Below, one piece after another: positions 18,071 through 28,355 of a DNA stretch of 64,000 nt (within the stretch, counting starts at the first letter, position 1; every line of letters begins with the position of its first letter). The translations under genes were made by a program, and so were the position numbers. Source of the DNA: Massilia sp. CF038 (GTDB lineage Bacteria; Pseudomonadota; Gammaproteobacteria; Burkholderiales; Burkholderiaceae_D); contig NZ_FQWU01000001.1 in NCBI RefSeq assembly GCF_900129765.1, positions 496,001 to 560,000 of the forward strand, written 5' to 3'. The notes beneath the pieces were generated by a model, which was given only the letters and a program-made list of their open reading frames with translations, was not told where the DNA came from and did not search any database.

Positions 18071-18727
18071 TTATTCCAGCGTCCAGACGTACTGCATTTG
18101 CATCCACGCTTGTTCAGGCTTGCCGTCAACCATACCTGGCTTGAAGCGGCACTTGCCAATACCGGTCAGGGCTGCCCGGTCGAGATCGCGGAAGCCGCTC
18201 GACTTGGTGACCTTCGAATCAGCAACACGACCATCGGTACCAATCAGGAACGACAAGGTGACCGTTCCGGTTTCTTCGTTGCGCAGCGAGGCTTTCGGCC
18301 ACTCTGGCTTGGCGCAGGTGTTGAAGTCTGCAACCGCTGCAACGCGAACCGAACCAGTTGACGGCGGCGCGACGGTGGTCGGGCCTGGCGGCGTTTTGAC
18401 CAGATCGTTGGTTGCCGGCTTGGCCGTCGACACGTTCGCGATCGGCGTTTGCACTGGTGGTGGCTGCTGCACGTTCACTTCAACCGGCGGGATGAATGGC
18501 GGCGGAGGTGCCTTCATTTCCGGCGGCGGCGGTGGCGGCGGCACTTCTTTTGGTGGAGGAGGCTTGACTTCCTCAATGATCTTGGTTTCCACCGCATCTG
18601 CCATCTTGGTGACCATGCGCGTACCCAGGCCGCTGACGAGGCCCCAGATGACCAACGCGTGGATCAAGACGACTACCGCAATGCCAGTGAAATTCTTCCC
18701 GGTTTGCTTCTCGTGCGAAAAATTCAT
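18071..18727 (-). CDS. tonB: TonB-family energy transducer
   Basis: 218 residues from MNFSHEKQTGKNF at 18727, chosen because GGAGAAAG lies upstream. One membrane helix contains the functionally important His (VVVLIHALVIWG, His23). A proline-rich spacer (PPPPKEVPPPPPPPEMKAPP) spans the periplasm, and the C-terminal TonB domain includes GTVTLSFLIGTDGRVADSKV and FRDLDRAALTGIGKCRF. It transmits force from ExbB/ExbD to outer-membrane receptors for siderophores, vitamin B12 or sugars. It is the first gene of the operon and has a good sigma-70 promoter upstream. Confidence 0.94.
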   Translation of the reverse strand: MNFSHEKQTGKNFTGIAVVVLIHALVIWGLVSGLGTRMVTKMADAVETKIIEEVKPPPPKEVPPPPPPPEMKAPPPPFIPPVEVNVQQPPPVQTPIANVSTAKPATNDLVKTPPGPTTVAPPSTGSVRVAAVADFNTCAKPEWPKASLRNEETGTVTLSFLIGTDGRVADSKVTKSSGFRDLDRAALTGIGKCRFKPGMVDGKPEQAWMQMQYVWTLE

Positions 18728-19408
18728 GCCTGCTTTCTCCAATACCAACTCTTCTTGTAGCAACTAAACCCACAAAACACGACGAAGCCTAGAGACGTGT
18801 CCGGGACGTCGGCGAATTATACCTACGTATGCGTTTTTTACCATCCCCTTTTTGATGCCAAAAAGCTGGCCCGAAACGGGGTGAAAAGCCGGTTTGAAAC
18901 CGTTTCCAAAAAGACCACCTGCATCTTCTAGCAATAAAAGCAATACGCGGTGCATTTACCGTGTGGAGTATTTCCTCTACCACCCAATATTAGGAAATAT
19001 TGAAGGTTTTGTCGACGCTTCTTTAGCGCCTAGCCTCAAACACCAAATAAAGTTTGCATGTGCCGTGGCGATAATGCTAACTATATCGAGTTTTTGTCAT
19101 GCAGGGCGTTCTATTGAAAGTCCGGATTTGCAGTCTTTGGCAGGGGGTTCCGTCAGGCCGCGCAAACAGGGTTTGCGGGTGCTTCCGGGACGCCGCCAGA
19201 GGCCGCGCGACGCACCCTGCTATACGCAGGGGAAATGACCGTCATCACGGTAGCAATATAGCATATTGATGTGCCATGCCTAGCGTTTTTTGCGCGGACA
19301 TGGCAAATGGTGTTGCGTGATGGTGGCAGGCGGGGAAGGAGTTGGAAGAAACGTTGTTGCGATGCCATGTCGACAGCGCGCCGCCCCGCGAGCGCGCCGT
19401 CGTCTTGT
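18728..19408. other. Intergenic region between tonB and spoVR, relatively AT-rich
   Basis: 680 bp without a gene I can support. It carries the tonB promoter on the minus strand (18816-18844). A + strand reading at about 19042-19238 starts like a secreted peptide (FACAVAIMLTISSFCHAGRS) but has no convincing start or ribosome site and ends in Arg/Pro-rich sequence, so it may be a decayed gene. The stretch 18950-19100 is visibly richer in A+T than the surrounding genes. No clear terminator for spoVR was found. Confidence 0.4.
18816..18844 (-). promoter_or_regulatory. Sigma-70 promoter of the tonB operon
   Basis: On the minus strand a perfect TATAAT (18816-18821) follows ATGGTA (18839-18844) with a 17-bp spacer. 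Start of transcription would be near 18809, leaving a leader of ~80 nt before tonB. No clear Fur box overlaps it. Confidence 0.55.
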
Positions 19409-20935
19409 TCAGTTACGGTTGCGCTTCTCGCGCTTGCACTCAAGACTGCTCACCACATTCCCCTCCGGGTCAACGGTATCGAGCCGGACATCGAAGCCCC
19501 ACAGACGCGCCACATGCTTGAGCACTTCCTGGGCATGCTGGTTCAGCGGGCGACGCTGGTACTGGCTGTGGCGCAAGGTGAGAGCGCGGTCATCGCGCGT
19601 GTTGACTTGCCACACCTGGATGTTTGGCTCGCGGTTGCCCAGGTTGTACTGGTCCGCCAGTTTCTGGCGCACTTCGCGGTAGCCCCGCTCGTCATGAATG
19701 GCCGAGATGGTCAGCTTCTCGTTATTGTCGTCGTCGAGCACGGCAAAGAAGTGGAAGTCGCGAATCAGCTTGGGCGAGAGGTACTGGGCAATGAAACTTT
19801 CATCCTTGAAGTTGCGCATGGCGAAGTCGAGCGTCTTGCGCCAGTCGCTCCCGGCAATGTCGGGGAACCATTCGCGGTCTTCGGGGGTGGGATCTTCGCA
19901 GATGCGGCGGATGTCGCTCATCATGGCGAAGCCCAGCGCGTACGGGTTGATGCCGCTGTAGTACTGGCTGGTGGCGGGCGGCTGATACACGACATTGGTG
20001 TGGCTCTGCAAAAATTCGAGCATGAAGCCATCGCCGACCACGCCTTCTTTATAGAGCTCCTGCAAAATGGTGTAGTGCCAGAAGGTGGCCCAACCCTCAT
20101 TCATCACCTGGGTCTGGCGCTGCGGGTAGAAGTATTGGGAAATCTTGCGCGTGATGCGGACCATTTCGCGCTGCCAGGGTTCCAGCAGCGGCGCATACTT
20201 TTCAATGAAGTACAGCAGATTTTCTTCGGGCTCGGGCGGAAAGCGCGGCGGTGGCGCGTCGGCCGCCTCTTCATCGCGGCGCGGCACCGTGCGCCACAGG
20301 GCATTTACTTGCGACTGGGCGTATTCTTCGCGCTCCTTCTGGCGTGCATTTTCCTGCGCCATCGACAGCTTGGCCGGGCGCTTGTAGCGATCCACCCCAT
20401 AGTTCTGCAGGGCGTGGCAAGAGTCGAGCAGCAACTCCACCGCGTCGATGCCATGGCGCTGCTCGCACTCGGCGATATAGTTTTTGGCGAACACCATATA
20501 GTCAACGATGGCGTCAGCGTCGGTCCAGGTGCGGAATAAATAGTTTCCTTTGAAAAATGAATTGTGCCCGTAAGCAGCATGCGCGATCACCAGTGCCTGC
20601 ATGGTCAAGCTGTTCTCTTCCATCAGATAGGCGATGCAGGGATTCGAATTGATGACGATTTCGTAGGCCAGGCCCATCTGCCCGCGCTTGTAGCTTTTCT
20701 CGGTCGACAGGAAGTGCTTGCCGAACGACCAGTGGTTGTACGACACCGGCATGCCCACCGAGGTGTAGGCATCCATCATCTGCTCGGCGGTGATGATTTC
20801 CAGCTGGTTGGGATAGGTGTCGAGGCCAAAGCTCTTCGCCACCCGGCGGATCTCTTCGTGCGCGTGCTCGATCAGGTCGAAAGTCCATTCCGACTGTTCG
20901 GGCAGGGCGCGCGGATGTTTGGGGTCTCTGGGCAT
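19409..20935 (-). CDS. SpoVR-family protein (YcgB-like)
   Basis: 508 residues, the usual length. The N-terminal region includes VGMPVSYNHWSFGKHFL and GLAYEIVINSNPCIAYLMEE, and the middle has MNEGWATFWHYTILQELY, all typical of the SpoVR/YcgB family. The biochemical function is not established; in Bacillus a relative affects spore cortex formation. It is the third gene of prkA-yeaH-spoVR, 24 bp after yeaH. In enterobacteria the homologues yeaG/yeaH and ycgB respond to starvation and stationary phase, so a stress role is inferred. Confidence 0.9.
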   Translation of the reverse strand: MPRDPKHPRALPEQSEWTFDLIEHAHEEIRRVAKSFGLDTYPNQLEIITAEQMMDAYTSVGMPVSYNHWSFGKHFLSTEKSYKRGQMGLAYEIVINSNPCIAYLMEENSLTMQALVIAHAAYGHNSFFKGNYLFRTWTDADAIVDYMVFAKNYIAECEQRHGIDAVELLLDSCHALQNYGVDRYKRPAKLSMAQENARQKEREEYAQSQVNALWRTVPRRDEEAADAPPPRFPPEPEENLLYFIEKYAPLLEPWQREMVRITRKISQYFYPQRQTQVMNEGWATFWHYTILQELYKEGVVGDGFMLEFLQSHTNVVYQPPATSQYYSGINPYALGFAMMSDIRRICEDPTPEDREWFPDIAGSDWRKTLDFAMRNFKDESFIAQYLSPKLIRDFHFFAVLDDDNNEKLTISAIHDERGYREVRQKLADQYNLGNREPNIQVWQVNTRDDRALTLRHSQYQRRPLNQHAQEVLKHVARLWGFDVRLDTVDPEGNVVSSLECKREKRNRN

Positions 20936-20959
20936 GCAAGCTCCTTGCTGCGGGTTCGG

Positions 20960-22228
20960 CTATTTGGGCTGCTTTTTAAACAGCTCGCGGAACACGGGGT
21001 AGATGTCGGCCGGCGTGACGATCTTTTGCATCGCAAAGTTCTGATGGTGATCGGACACTTCGGCATACTGGTCCCACAGGTTTTGTGGCGGCCCGTCGGT
21101 GATTTCGACATAGGTGTAATACTGGACGGCAGGCATGATGGTGTTGATCAAGAGCTGCTTGCACAGCACCGAATCGTTGTCCCAGTTGTCGCCGTCCGAG
21201 GCCTGGGCCACGTAGCTGTTCCATGCGCCGCTGCCGTAGCGCTCGCCAATGATCTTGGTCAGCAAGTGCAGGGCCGAAGACACCACGGTGCCACCCGATT
21301 CGCGCGAATGGAAAAATTCTTCCTCGCCCACTTCGGCCGCGGCCGTGTGATGGCGGATGAACACGACCTCGATCTTGTCGTAAGCGCGCTTGAGGAACAG
21401 GTACAGCAAAATAAAGAAGCGCTTGGCAGTATCCTTGCGCGACTCGTCCATGGAGCCCGAGACATCCATGATGCAGAACATCACGGCCTGGGTCATGGGT
21501 TTGGGCACCTTGATCCGGTTGCTGTAGCGCAGGTCGAACGGATCGATGAAGGGAATCGCCAGCAGCTTGGTATGCAGGTGATGGATCAGATGCTTCAATT
21601 CGAGCACGCGCGGATCGTCCATCTCCACGCCTTCTTCGAGCAGGGCCAGCAGCTCGCGCTCGGCGTGAATCAAGTTCTTGCGTGAACTGCCGCCCACCGC
21701 AATGCGCCGGCCCAGCGCACCGCGCAGCGAGCGCAGCACGTGGATATTCGACGGCGTGCCCGACATATTGTAGCCAGCACGATGGTTCTTGAATTCGGTG
21801 GTGGCGGTCAGCTGGGTCTTGACCATATTTGGCAATTCCAGGTCTTCGAAGAAGTAATTCATGAATTCTTCGCGCGACAGTTCGAAGATGAAATCGTCTT
21901 CCGACGTCTGGTCACTGTTGCCGGCTTTGCCGCGGCCGGCACCGCCGCCGCCGCGCGGCCGGTTGAACTGGTCGCCCTTCTGGTATTCCTTGTTGCCGGG
22001 GTTGATGGTTTCCCACACGCCGCCGTGGGCGTGGCCGAAATTCGGTTCGTTGACGTCCTTGACCGGAATCGAGACTTTTTCGCCGTTCTCGATATCGGTG
22101 ATCGAACGGCCTTTGATGGCGCGCCCGACAGCATCCTTGATCTGGCTCTTGTAACGCCGTAGGAAGCGCTCTCGGTTGATCGCTGACTTGTTCTTGCCCT
22201 GCAAGCGTCGGTCGATGAGATAAGTCAA
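20960..22228 (-). CDS. yeaH: YeaH/YhbH family protein (DUF444) with VWA-like fold
   Basis: 422 residues beginning MTYLIDRRLQGKNKSAINRE. A glycine-rich segment (RPRGGGGAGRGKAGN, ~90-105) is followed by the C-terminal region VMFCIMDVSGSMDESRKDTA, whose DxSGS is a MIDAS-type metal site of von Willebrand A domains. The partner kinase gene prkA is 73 bp upstream and spoVR 24 bp downstream. In Escherichia coli, YeaH and YeaG are expressed together under nutrient limitation. The molecular role is unknown; the VWA-like site suggests a binding partner for the kinase. Confidence 0.93.
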   Translation of the reverse strand: MTYLIDRRLQGKNKSAINRERFLRRYKSQIKDAVGRAIKGRSITDIENGEKVSIPVKDVNEPNFGHAHGGVWETINPGNKEYQKGDQFNRPRGGGGAGRGKAGNSDQTSEDDFIFELSREEFMNYFFEDLELPNMVKTQLTATTEFKNHRAGYNMSGTPSNIHVLRSLRGALGRRIAVGGSSRKNLIHAERELLALLEEGVEMDDPRVLELKHLIHHLHTKLLAIPFIDPFDLRYSNRIKVPKPMTQAVMFCIMDVSGSMDESRKDTAKRFFILLYLFLKRAYDKIEVVFIRHHTAAAEVGEEEFFHSRESGGTVVSSALHLLTKIIGERYGSGAWNSYVAQASDGDNWDNDSVLCKQLLINTIMPAVQYYTYVEITDGPPQNLWDQYAEVSDHHQNFAMQKIVTPADIYPVFRELFKKQPK

Positions 22229-22301
22229 AACGGGCCTCCTGCCTCAATCCTGTTACTTCCCGCGCGCCACCCGCCATGGGGGAGGGTGGCGCGCGGCCGC
22301 G

Positions 22302-24224
22302 TTACGACGACTTGCGTACACGCAGATACCATTCGCACAGCAGGCGCACCTGCTTGGCCGTATAGCCTTTTTCCACCATGCGCGCCACGAAGTCCGCGTG
22401 CTTGTTGGCATCCTCGGCGCTGGCCTTGGCATTAAAGGATATCACCGGCAGCAGTTCCTCTGTGTTCGAGAACATCTTCTTCTCGATCACGGTTCGGAAC
22501 TTCTCGTAACTGGTCCACGCCGGGTTCTTGCCGCCGTTGGTGGCCCGCGCCCGCAAACCGAAATTGACGATCTCGTTGCGGAAGTCCTTCGGGTTGCTGA
22601 TCCCGGCCGGCTTCTCGATCTTTTCGAGTTCGTTGTTGAGCGCATCGCGGTCGAAACTTTCGCCTGTGTCCGGGTCGCGGAATTCCTGATCCTGGATCCA
22701 GAAGTCGGCAAAGGTCACGTAGCGGTCGAAAATGTTCTGGCCGTATTCAGAGTAGCTTTCGAGGTAAGCCGTCTGGATTTCCTTGCCGATGAATTCGACG
22801 TAGCGCTGCGCCAGATGTTCCTTGATATAGGAAAAATACCGCTGTTCGGTTTCGGGCGGGAACTGTTCGCGCTCGATCTGCTGCTCCAGCACATATAAGA
22901 GGTGCACTGGGTTGGCCGCGACTTCAGTGTTATCGAAGTTAAAGACCTTGGACAAGATCTTGAAGGCAAAGCGGGTCGACAGGCCATTCATGCCTTCATC
23001 CACGCCCGCGTAGTCCACGTACTCGTGCATGGACTTCGCCTTGGGATCGGTATCCTTGAGGTTTTCACCGTCGTAGACAAGCATTTTCGAGAAGATGCTG
23101 GAGTTTTCCGGATCTTTCAGGCGCGACAGAATCGCGAACTGGGCCATCATCTTCATGGTGCCGGGCGCGCAAGGCGCAGACTCCAGCGATGAATTGCGAA
23201 TGAGCTTGTCGTAAATCTTGATCTCGTCGGACACGCGCAGGCAGTACGGCACCTTCACGATATAAATCCGGTCCAGGAATGCTTCGTTGTTGCGATTGTT
23301 GCGGAAGGTTTTCCATTCCGACTCATTCGAGTGCGCCAGGATGATGCCGTCGAACGGGATCGCGCCAAAGCCCTCGGTGCCCTTGTAGTTGCCTTCCTGG
23401 GTGGCGGTCAGCAGCGGGTGCAGGACCTTGATGGGCGCCTTGAACATCTCGACAAATTCCATCAACCCCTGGTTGGCCAGGCACAGCCCGCCCGAATAGC
23501 TGTAGGCATCGGGATCATCCTGGGCGTAATCTTCCAGCTTGCGGATATCGACCTTGCCGACCAGCGAAGAAATATCCTGGTTGTTCTCATCGCCCGGTTC
23601 CGTTTTGGAAATGGCGATCTGCTTGAGCACCGATGGGTAGCGCTTGACCACGCGGAACTGGTTGATGTCGCCGTTATATTCGTGCAGGCGCTTGACGGCC
23701 CAGGGGCTGGGAATGGTGCGCAGATAACGGCGTGGAATCCCGTAGTCTTCTTCCAGGATCGTGCCGTCTTCCTCTTCGTTGAACAGGCCAAGCGGCGATT
23801 CATTGACGGGCGAGCCTTTCAGGCAATAGAAGGGCACTTGCTCCATCAACACCTTGAGTTTTTCAGCAATCGACGATTTGCCGCCGCCCACAGGGCCCAG
23901 CAGATACAGGATTTGCTTGCGTTCTTCCAGCCCTTGCGCCGCATGGCGGAAGTAGGAAACAACTTGCTCGATCACTTCCTCGGTGCCGTAGAACTCTTTG
24001 AAGGCGGGGTAAATCTTGATGACCTTGTTGGCGAAGATGCGCGACAGGCGCGTGTCGTTACGCGTATCGACCAGGGTAGGCTCGCCGATTGCCGCCAGCA
24101 TGCGTTCCGGGGCGCTGGCATAGGTCAGTTTGTCCTTTTTGCACAGTGCCAGATATTCGGAGAGGGAGTATTCCTCTTCCCGGGTACGCTCGTAGCGCGC
24201 TGCGTAGTTGTCAAAAATGGTCAT
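22302..24224 (-). CDS. prkA: PrkA-family AAA+/serine protein kinase (YeaG)
   Basis: 640 residues, full length. An N-terminal AAA-type domain has Walker A LLGPVGGGKSSIAEKL (Lys116) followed by a characteristic SPVNESPLGLF. The C-terminal PrkA domain includes YAGVDEGMNGLSTRFAFKIL and VNFGLRARATNGG. PrkA of Bacillus was reported as a Ser kinase and later as an AAA+ protease-like enzyme, so the exact activity is debated. It heads the prkA-yeaH-spoVR operon. AAGGAC is 6 bases before the ATG. I looked for a sigma-54 site upstream and found none. Confidence 0.95.
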   Translation of the reverse strand: MTIFDNYAARYERTREEEYSLSEYLALCKKDKLTYASAPERMLAAIGEPTLVDTRNDTRLSRIFANKVIKIYPAFKEFYGTEEVIEQVVSYFRHAAQGLEERKQILYLLGPVGGGKSSIAEKLKVLMEQVPFYCLKGSPVNESPLGLFNEEEDGTILEEDYGIPRRYLRTIPSPWAVKRLHEYNGDINQFRVVKRYPSVLKQIAISKTEPGDENNQDISSLVGKVDIRKLEDYAQDDPDAYSYSGGLCLANQGLMEFVEMFKAPIKVLHPLLTATQEGNYKGTEGFGAIPFDGIILAHSNESEWKTFRNNRNNEAFLDRIYIVKVPYCLRVSDEIKIYDKLIRNSSLESAPCAPGTMKMMAQFAILSRLKDPENSSIFSKMLVYDGENLKDTDPKAKSMHEYVDYAGVDEGMNGLSTRFAFKILSKVFNFDNTEVAANPVHLLYVLEQQIEREQFPPETEQRYFSYIKEHLAQRYVEFIGKEIQTAYLESYSEYGQNIFDRYVTFADFWIQDQEFRDPDTGESFDRDALNNELEKIEKPAGISNPKDFRNEIVNFGLRARATNGGKNPAWTSYEKFRTVIEKKMFSNTEELLPVISFNAKASAEDANKHADFVARMVEKGYTAKQVRLLCEWYLRVRKSS

Positions 24225-25807
<1,583 letters not shown>

Positions 25808-25813
25808 GACACC

Positions 25814-28345
25814 ATGCTGCTGCAATCGTTCCGCATGACCGCGCGCGACTGGCGCGCCGGTGAACTGCGTTTTCTCCTGATCGCCCTGATCGTGGCGGTA
25901 TCGGCCCTGTCGGCGGTCGGCTTCTTTATTGACCGCATGCGCAGCGGCCTCAACCGTGACGCGCACCAGTTGCTGGGCGCCGATCTGCTGATCAATGCCG
26001 ACAACCCGATCGCGCCCGCCTGGCGCGCCGAAGCCGTGCGGCGTGGTTTGCTTCTGGCCGACACCGTCACCTTCCCCAGCATGGCCCAGAGCGGCGAGGG
26101 CGAGCAGTCCATGGCCCAGCTGGCATCGATCAAGGCGGTCTCGCCCGGCTACCCCCTGCGCGGTCAACTCAAGATCACCAGCGATCCGCTCCAGGCCGGC
26201 GCCGGCCAGGGCAGCAAGACCGAGGCCACGCCGGCACCGGGCACGGTATGGGTCGACCTGAACGTGCTGACGGCCTTGCGCACCAGCGTGGGCAACACCA
26301 TCCAGGTGGGCGACAAGCAGTTCCGCATTGCGCAGCTAATCGCCAGTGAGCCGGATCGCGGACCCTCGTTTGCCAACTTCGCCCCCCGCGTCATGTTTGC
26401 CCTGGAAGATCTGGCGGCAACTGGCCTGGTCGACAACGGTTCGCGCGTGACCTACCGCCTGCAGGTGGCGGCGCCCTCCATCAACGACAACACCAGCGTG
26501 AGCGCCTTCGAAACCTGGATCAAGCAGCAGATCGAGACGGACAAAATCCGTGGCGTGCGGGTCGAGTCGCTTGAAAACGGCCGCCCCGAAATGCGCAATA
26601 CCCTGGACCGGGCCGACCGTTTCCTGTCCCTGGTTGGCCTGCTGTCGGCCATGCTGGCGGCAGTGGCGGTGGCCATGGCGGCGCGCCGCTTCATGCTGCG
26701 CCATCTCGACGCCTGCGCCATGCTGCGCTGCCTTGGCCTGACCCAGAACCAGGTCACGCTGTTATACCTGACCGAGTTTGCCCTGGTGGGTCTGGCCGGC
26801 AGCGTGCTCGGGGTGCTGGTCGGTTTTGGCGGCCATCTGGTGCTGCTGCAGCTGATTGGCTCCCTGCTCACGACCGAGCTGCCGCCGGTGTCGGCACTGC
26901 CGGCCCTGCAAGGCGTGGTCACTGGCATGCTGCTGCTGGTCGGCTTTGCCCTGCCGCCAGTGCTCCAGCTGCGCAATGTGCCGCACAACCGCGTGATCCG
27001 GCGCGAGCAAAGTGCGCCCAAGCCGCTGGCACTGGCCACCTACGGCCTGGGGGTGTGCGTGTTTGCCGGCCTGCTGCTGTGGCAGGCGGGCGACGCCAAA
27101 CTGGCGCTCATGACCGCAGGCGGCTTTTTGGCCGGCTTTGCCTTGTTTGCCGCTGCCGGCTGGCTGGGGCTGAAGGCGCTCAAGTCGCTGCGCGGCGCCG
27201 TCGACAGCCAGGCCTGGCGCTTTGCGGTCACGTCGCTGCAGCGCCGTCCCGGCGCCACCATTGTGCAGGTGGTGTCGCTGGCGCTGGGGCTGATGGCGCT
27301 GCTGCTGCTGACCGTGGTGCGCGGCGACCTGATGACAGCCTGGCGCAGCGCCACCCCGCCCGATGCACCAAACCGCTTTGTCATCAACATCATGCCGGAC
27401 CAGAAGGCCGCCCTGGAGCAGCGCCTGAGCGCGGCCAGCATCAAGGAGGTCACACTGTACCCGATGATCCGCGGCCGCCTGACGGCCGTCAACGGCGATG
27501 CCGTCACCGCCACCACCTACACCGAAGAAAACGCCCAGCGCCTGGCCGACCGCGAATTCAACCTGTCGGCCACCAGGGACATGCCCGAGACGAACGAGAT
27601 CGTGGCCGGCAAATGGTATGACGACAAACCTGGCGTGGCCGAGGCTTCGGTCGAGCAGGGCATTGCCAAGACACTGCGCCTGAAGCTGGGCGACAAGCTG
27701 CGCTTCGATGTGGGCGGCACGCCGGTGGAAGCGACCATCACCAGCTTGCGCAAGCTGGAATGGGGATCGATGCGGGCCAACTTCTTTGTCATCATCAATC
27801 CAGCGGCCATGGCGCAGGCCTCGCAAACCTACATGACGGCCTTCCACCTGCCGCCTGCGGCCGGCGGATTGACCAACGAGCTGGCGCGCAGCTATCCGAA
27901 CCTGACCGTGATCGACGTCAGCGGCATCATCAGCCAGTTGCAGGAAGTGCTGGACCAGGTGGTGACGGCGGTTGAATTCCTGTTTACGTTCACGCTGGCG
28001 TCAGGGGTACTGGTGCTGTACGCGGCGTTGATGGGCTCGCAGGATGAGCGCACCCGCGAATCGGGCCTGCTGCGCGCCCTGGGCGCCACGCGCAAGCAGC
28101 TGTCGCGCGCGCAGTGGATCGAATTTTCGCTGGTGGGCGGCTTGTCGGGCATGCTCGCCGCCTCGGGTGCGGCGGCGCTGGGCTGGGCCCTGGCGACTTA
28201 CCAGTTCAAGTTTGCGTGGACCTTCAGCCCCATGGTGTGGTTGGCCGGCCTGGTGGTCGGGGCCCTGTGCGCCGTGATTGGCGGCTGGCTTGGTTTGCGT
28301 AACGTACTGCGCCAGCCACCGTTGCAAACCCTGCGCGAAGCGTAA
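25814..28345 (+). CDS. Large FtsX/MacB-type ABC transporter permease (YbbP-like)
   Basis: 843 residues. A membrane helix near residues 15-37 (FLLIALIVAVSALSAVGFF) precedes a periplasmic domain, a group of helices (~260-460), a second extracytoplasmic domain and a final helix group (~710-830). Two FtsX domains are visible, in SLVGLLSAMLAAVAVAMAAR and FLFTFTLASGVLVLYAALMG. Relatives (YbbP) pair with an ATPase YbbA and a lipase-like protein TesA and are thought to extract lipids or lipoproteins from the membrane. No ATPase gene is adjacent, which is unusual. It is probably transcribed with the adenine deaminase gene, only 6 bp upstream. Confidence 0.86.
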   Translation: MLLQSFRMTARDWRAGELRFLLIALIVAVSALSAVGFFIDRMRSGLNRDAHQLLGADLLINADNPIAPAWRAEAVRRGLLLADTVTFPSMAQSGEGEQSMAQLASIKAVSPGYPLRGQLKITSDPLQAGAGQGSKTEATPAPGTVWVDLNVLTALRTSVGNTIQVGDKQFRIAQLIASEPDRGPSFANFAPRVMFALEDLAATGLVDNGSRVTYRLQVAAPSINDNTSVSAFETWIKQQIETDKIRGVRVESLENGRPEMRNTLDRADRFLSLVGLLSAMLAAVAVAMAARRFMLRHLDACAMLRCLGLTQNQVTLLYLTEFALVGLAGSVLGVLVGFGGHLVLLQLIGSLLTTELPPVSALPALQGVVTGMLLLVGFALPPVLQLRNVPHNRVIRREQSAPKPLALATYGLGVCVFAGLLLWQAGDAKLALMTAGGFLAGFALFAAAGWLGLKALKSLRGAVDSQAWRFAVTSLQRRPGATIVQVVSLALGLMALLLLTVVRGDLMTAWRSATPPDAPNRFVINIMPDQKAALEQRLSAASIKEVTLYPMIRGRLTAVNGDAVTATTYTEENAQRLADREFNLSATRDMPETNEIVAGKWYDDKPGVAEASVEQGIAKTLRLKLGDKLRFDVGGTPVEATITSLRKLEWGSMRANFFVIINPAAMAQASQTYMTAFHLPPAAGGLTNELARSYPNLTVIDVSGIISQLQEVLDQVVTAVEFLFTFTLASGVLVLYAALMGSQDERTRESGLLRALGATRKQLSRAQWIEFSLVGGLSGMLAASGAAALGWALATYQFKFAWTFSPMVWLAGLVVGALCAVIGGWLGLRNVLRQPPLQTLREA

Positions 28346-28355
28346 GTGAGGTAAT

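Noticed and set aside
18728-18900. Fur box upstream of tonB
   Set aside because: No convincing GATAATGATAATCATTATC-like inverted repeat; the promoter was kept without a named regulator.
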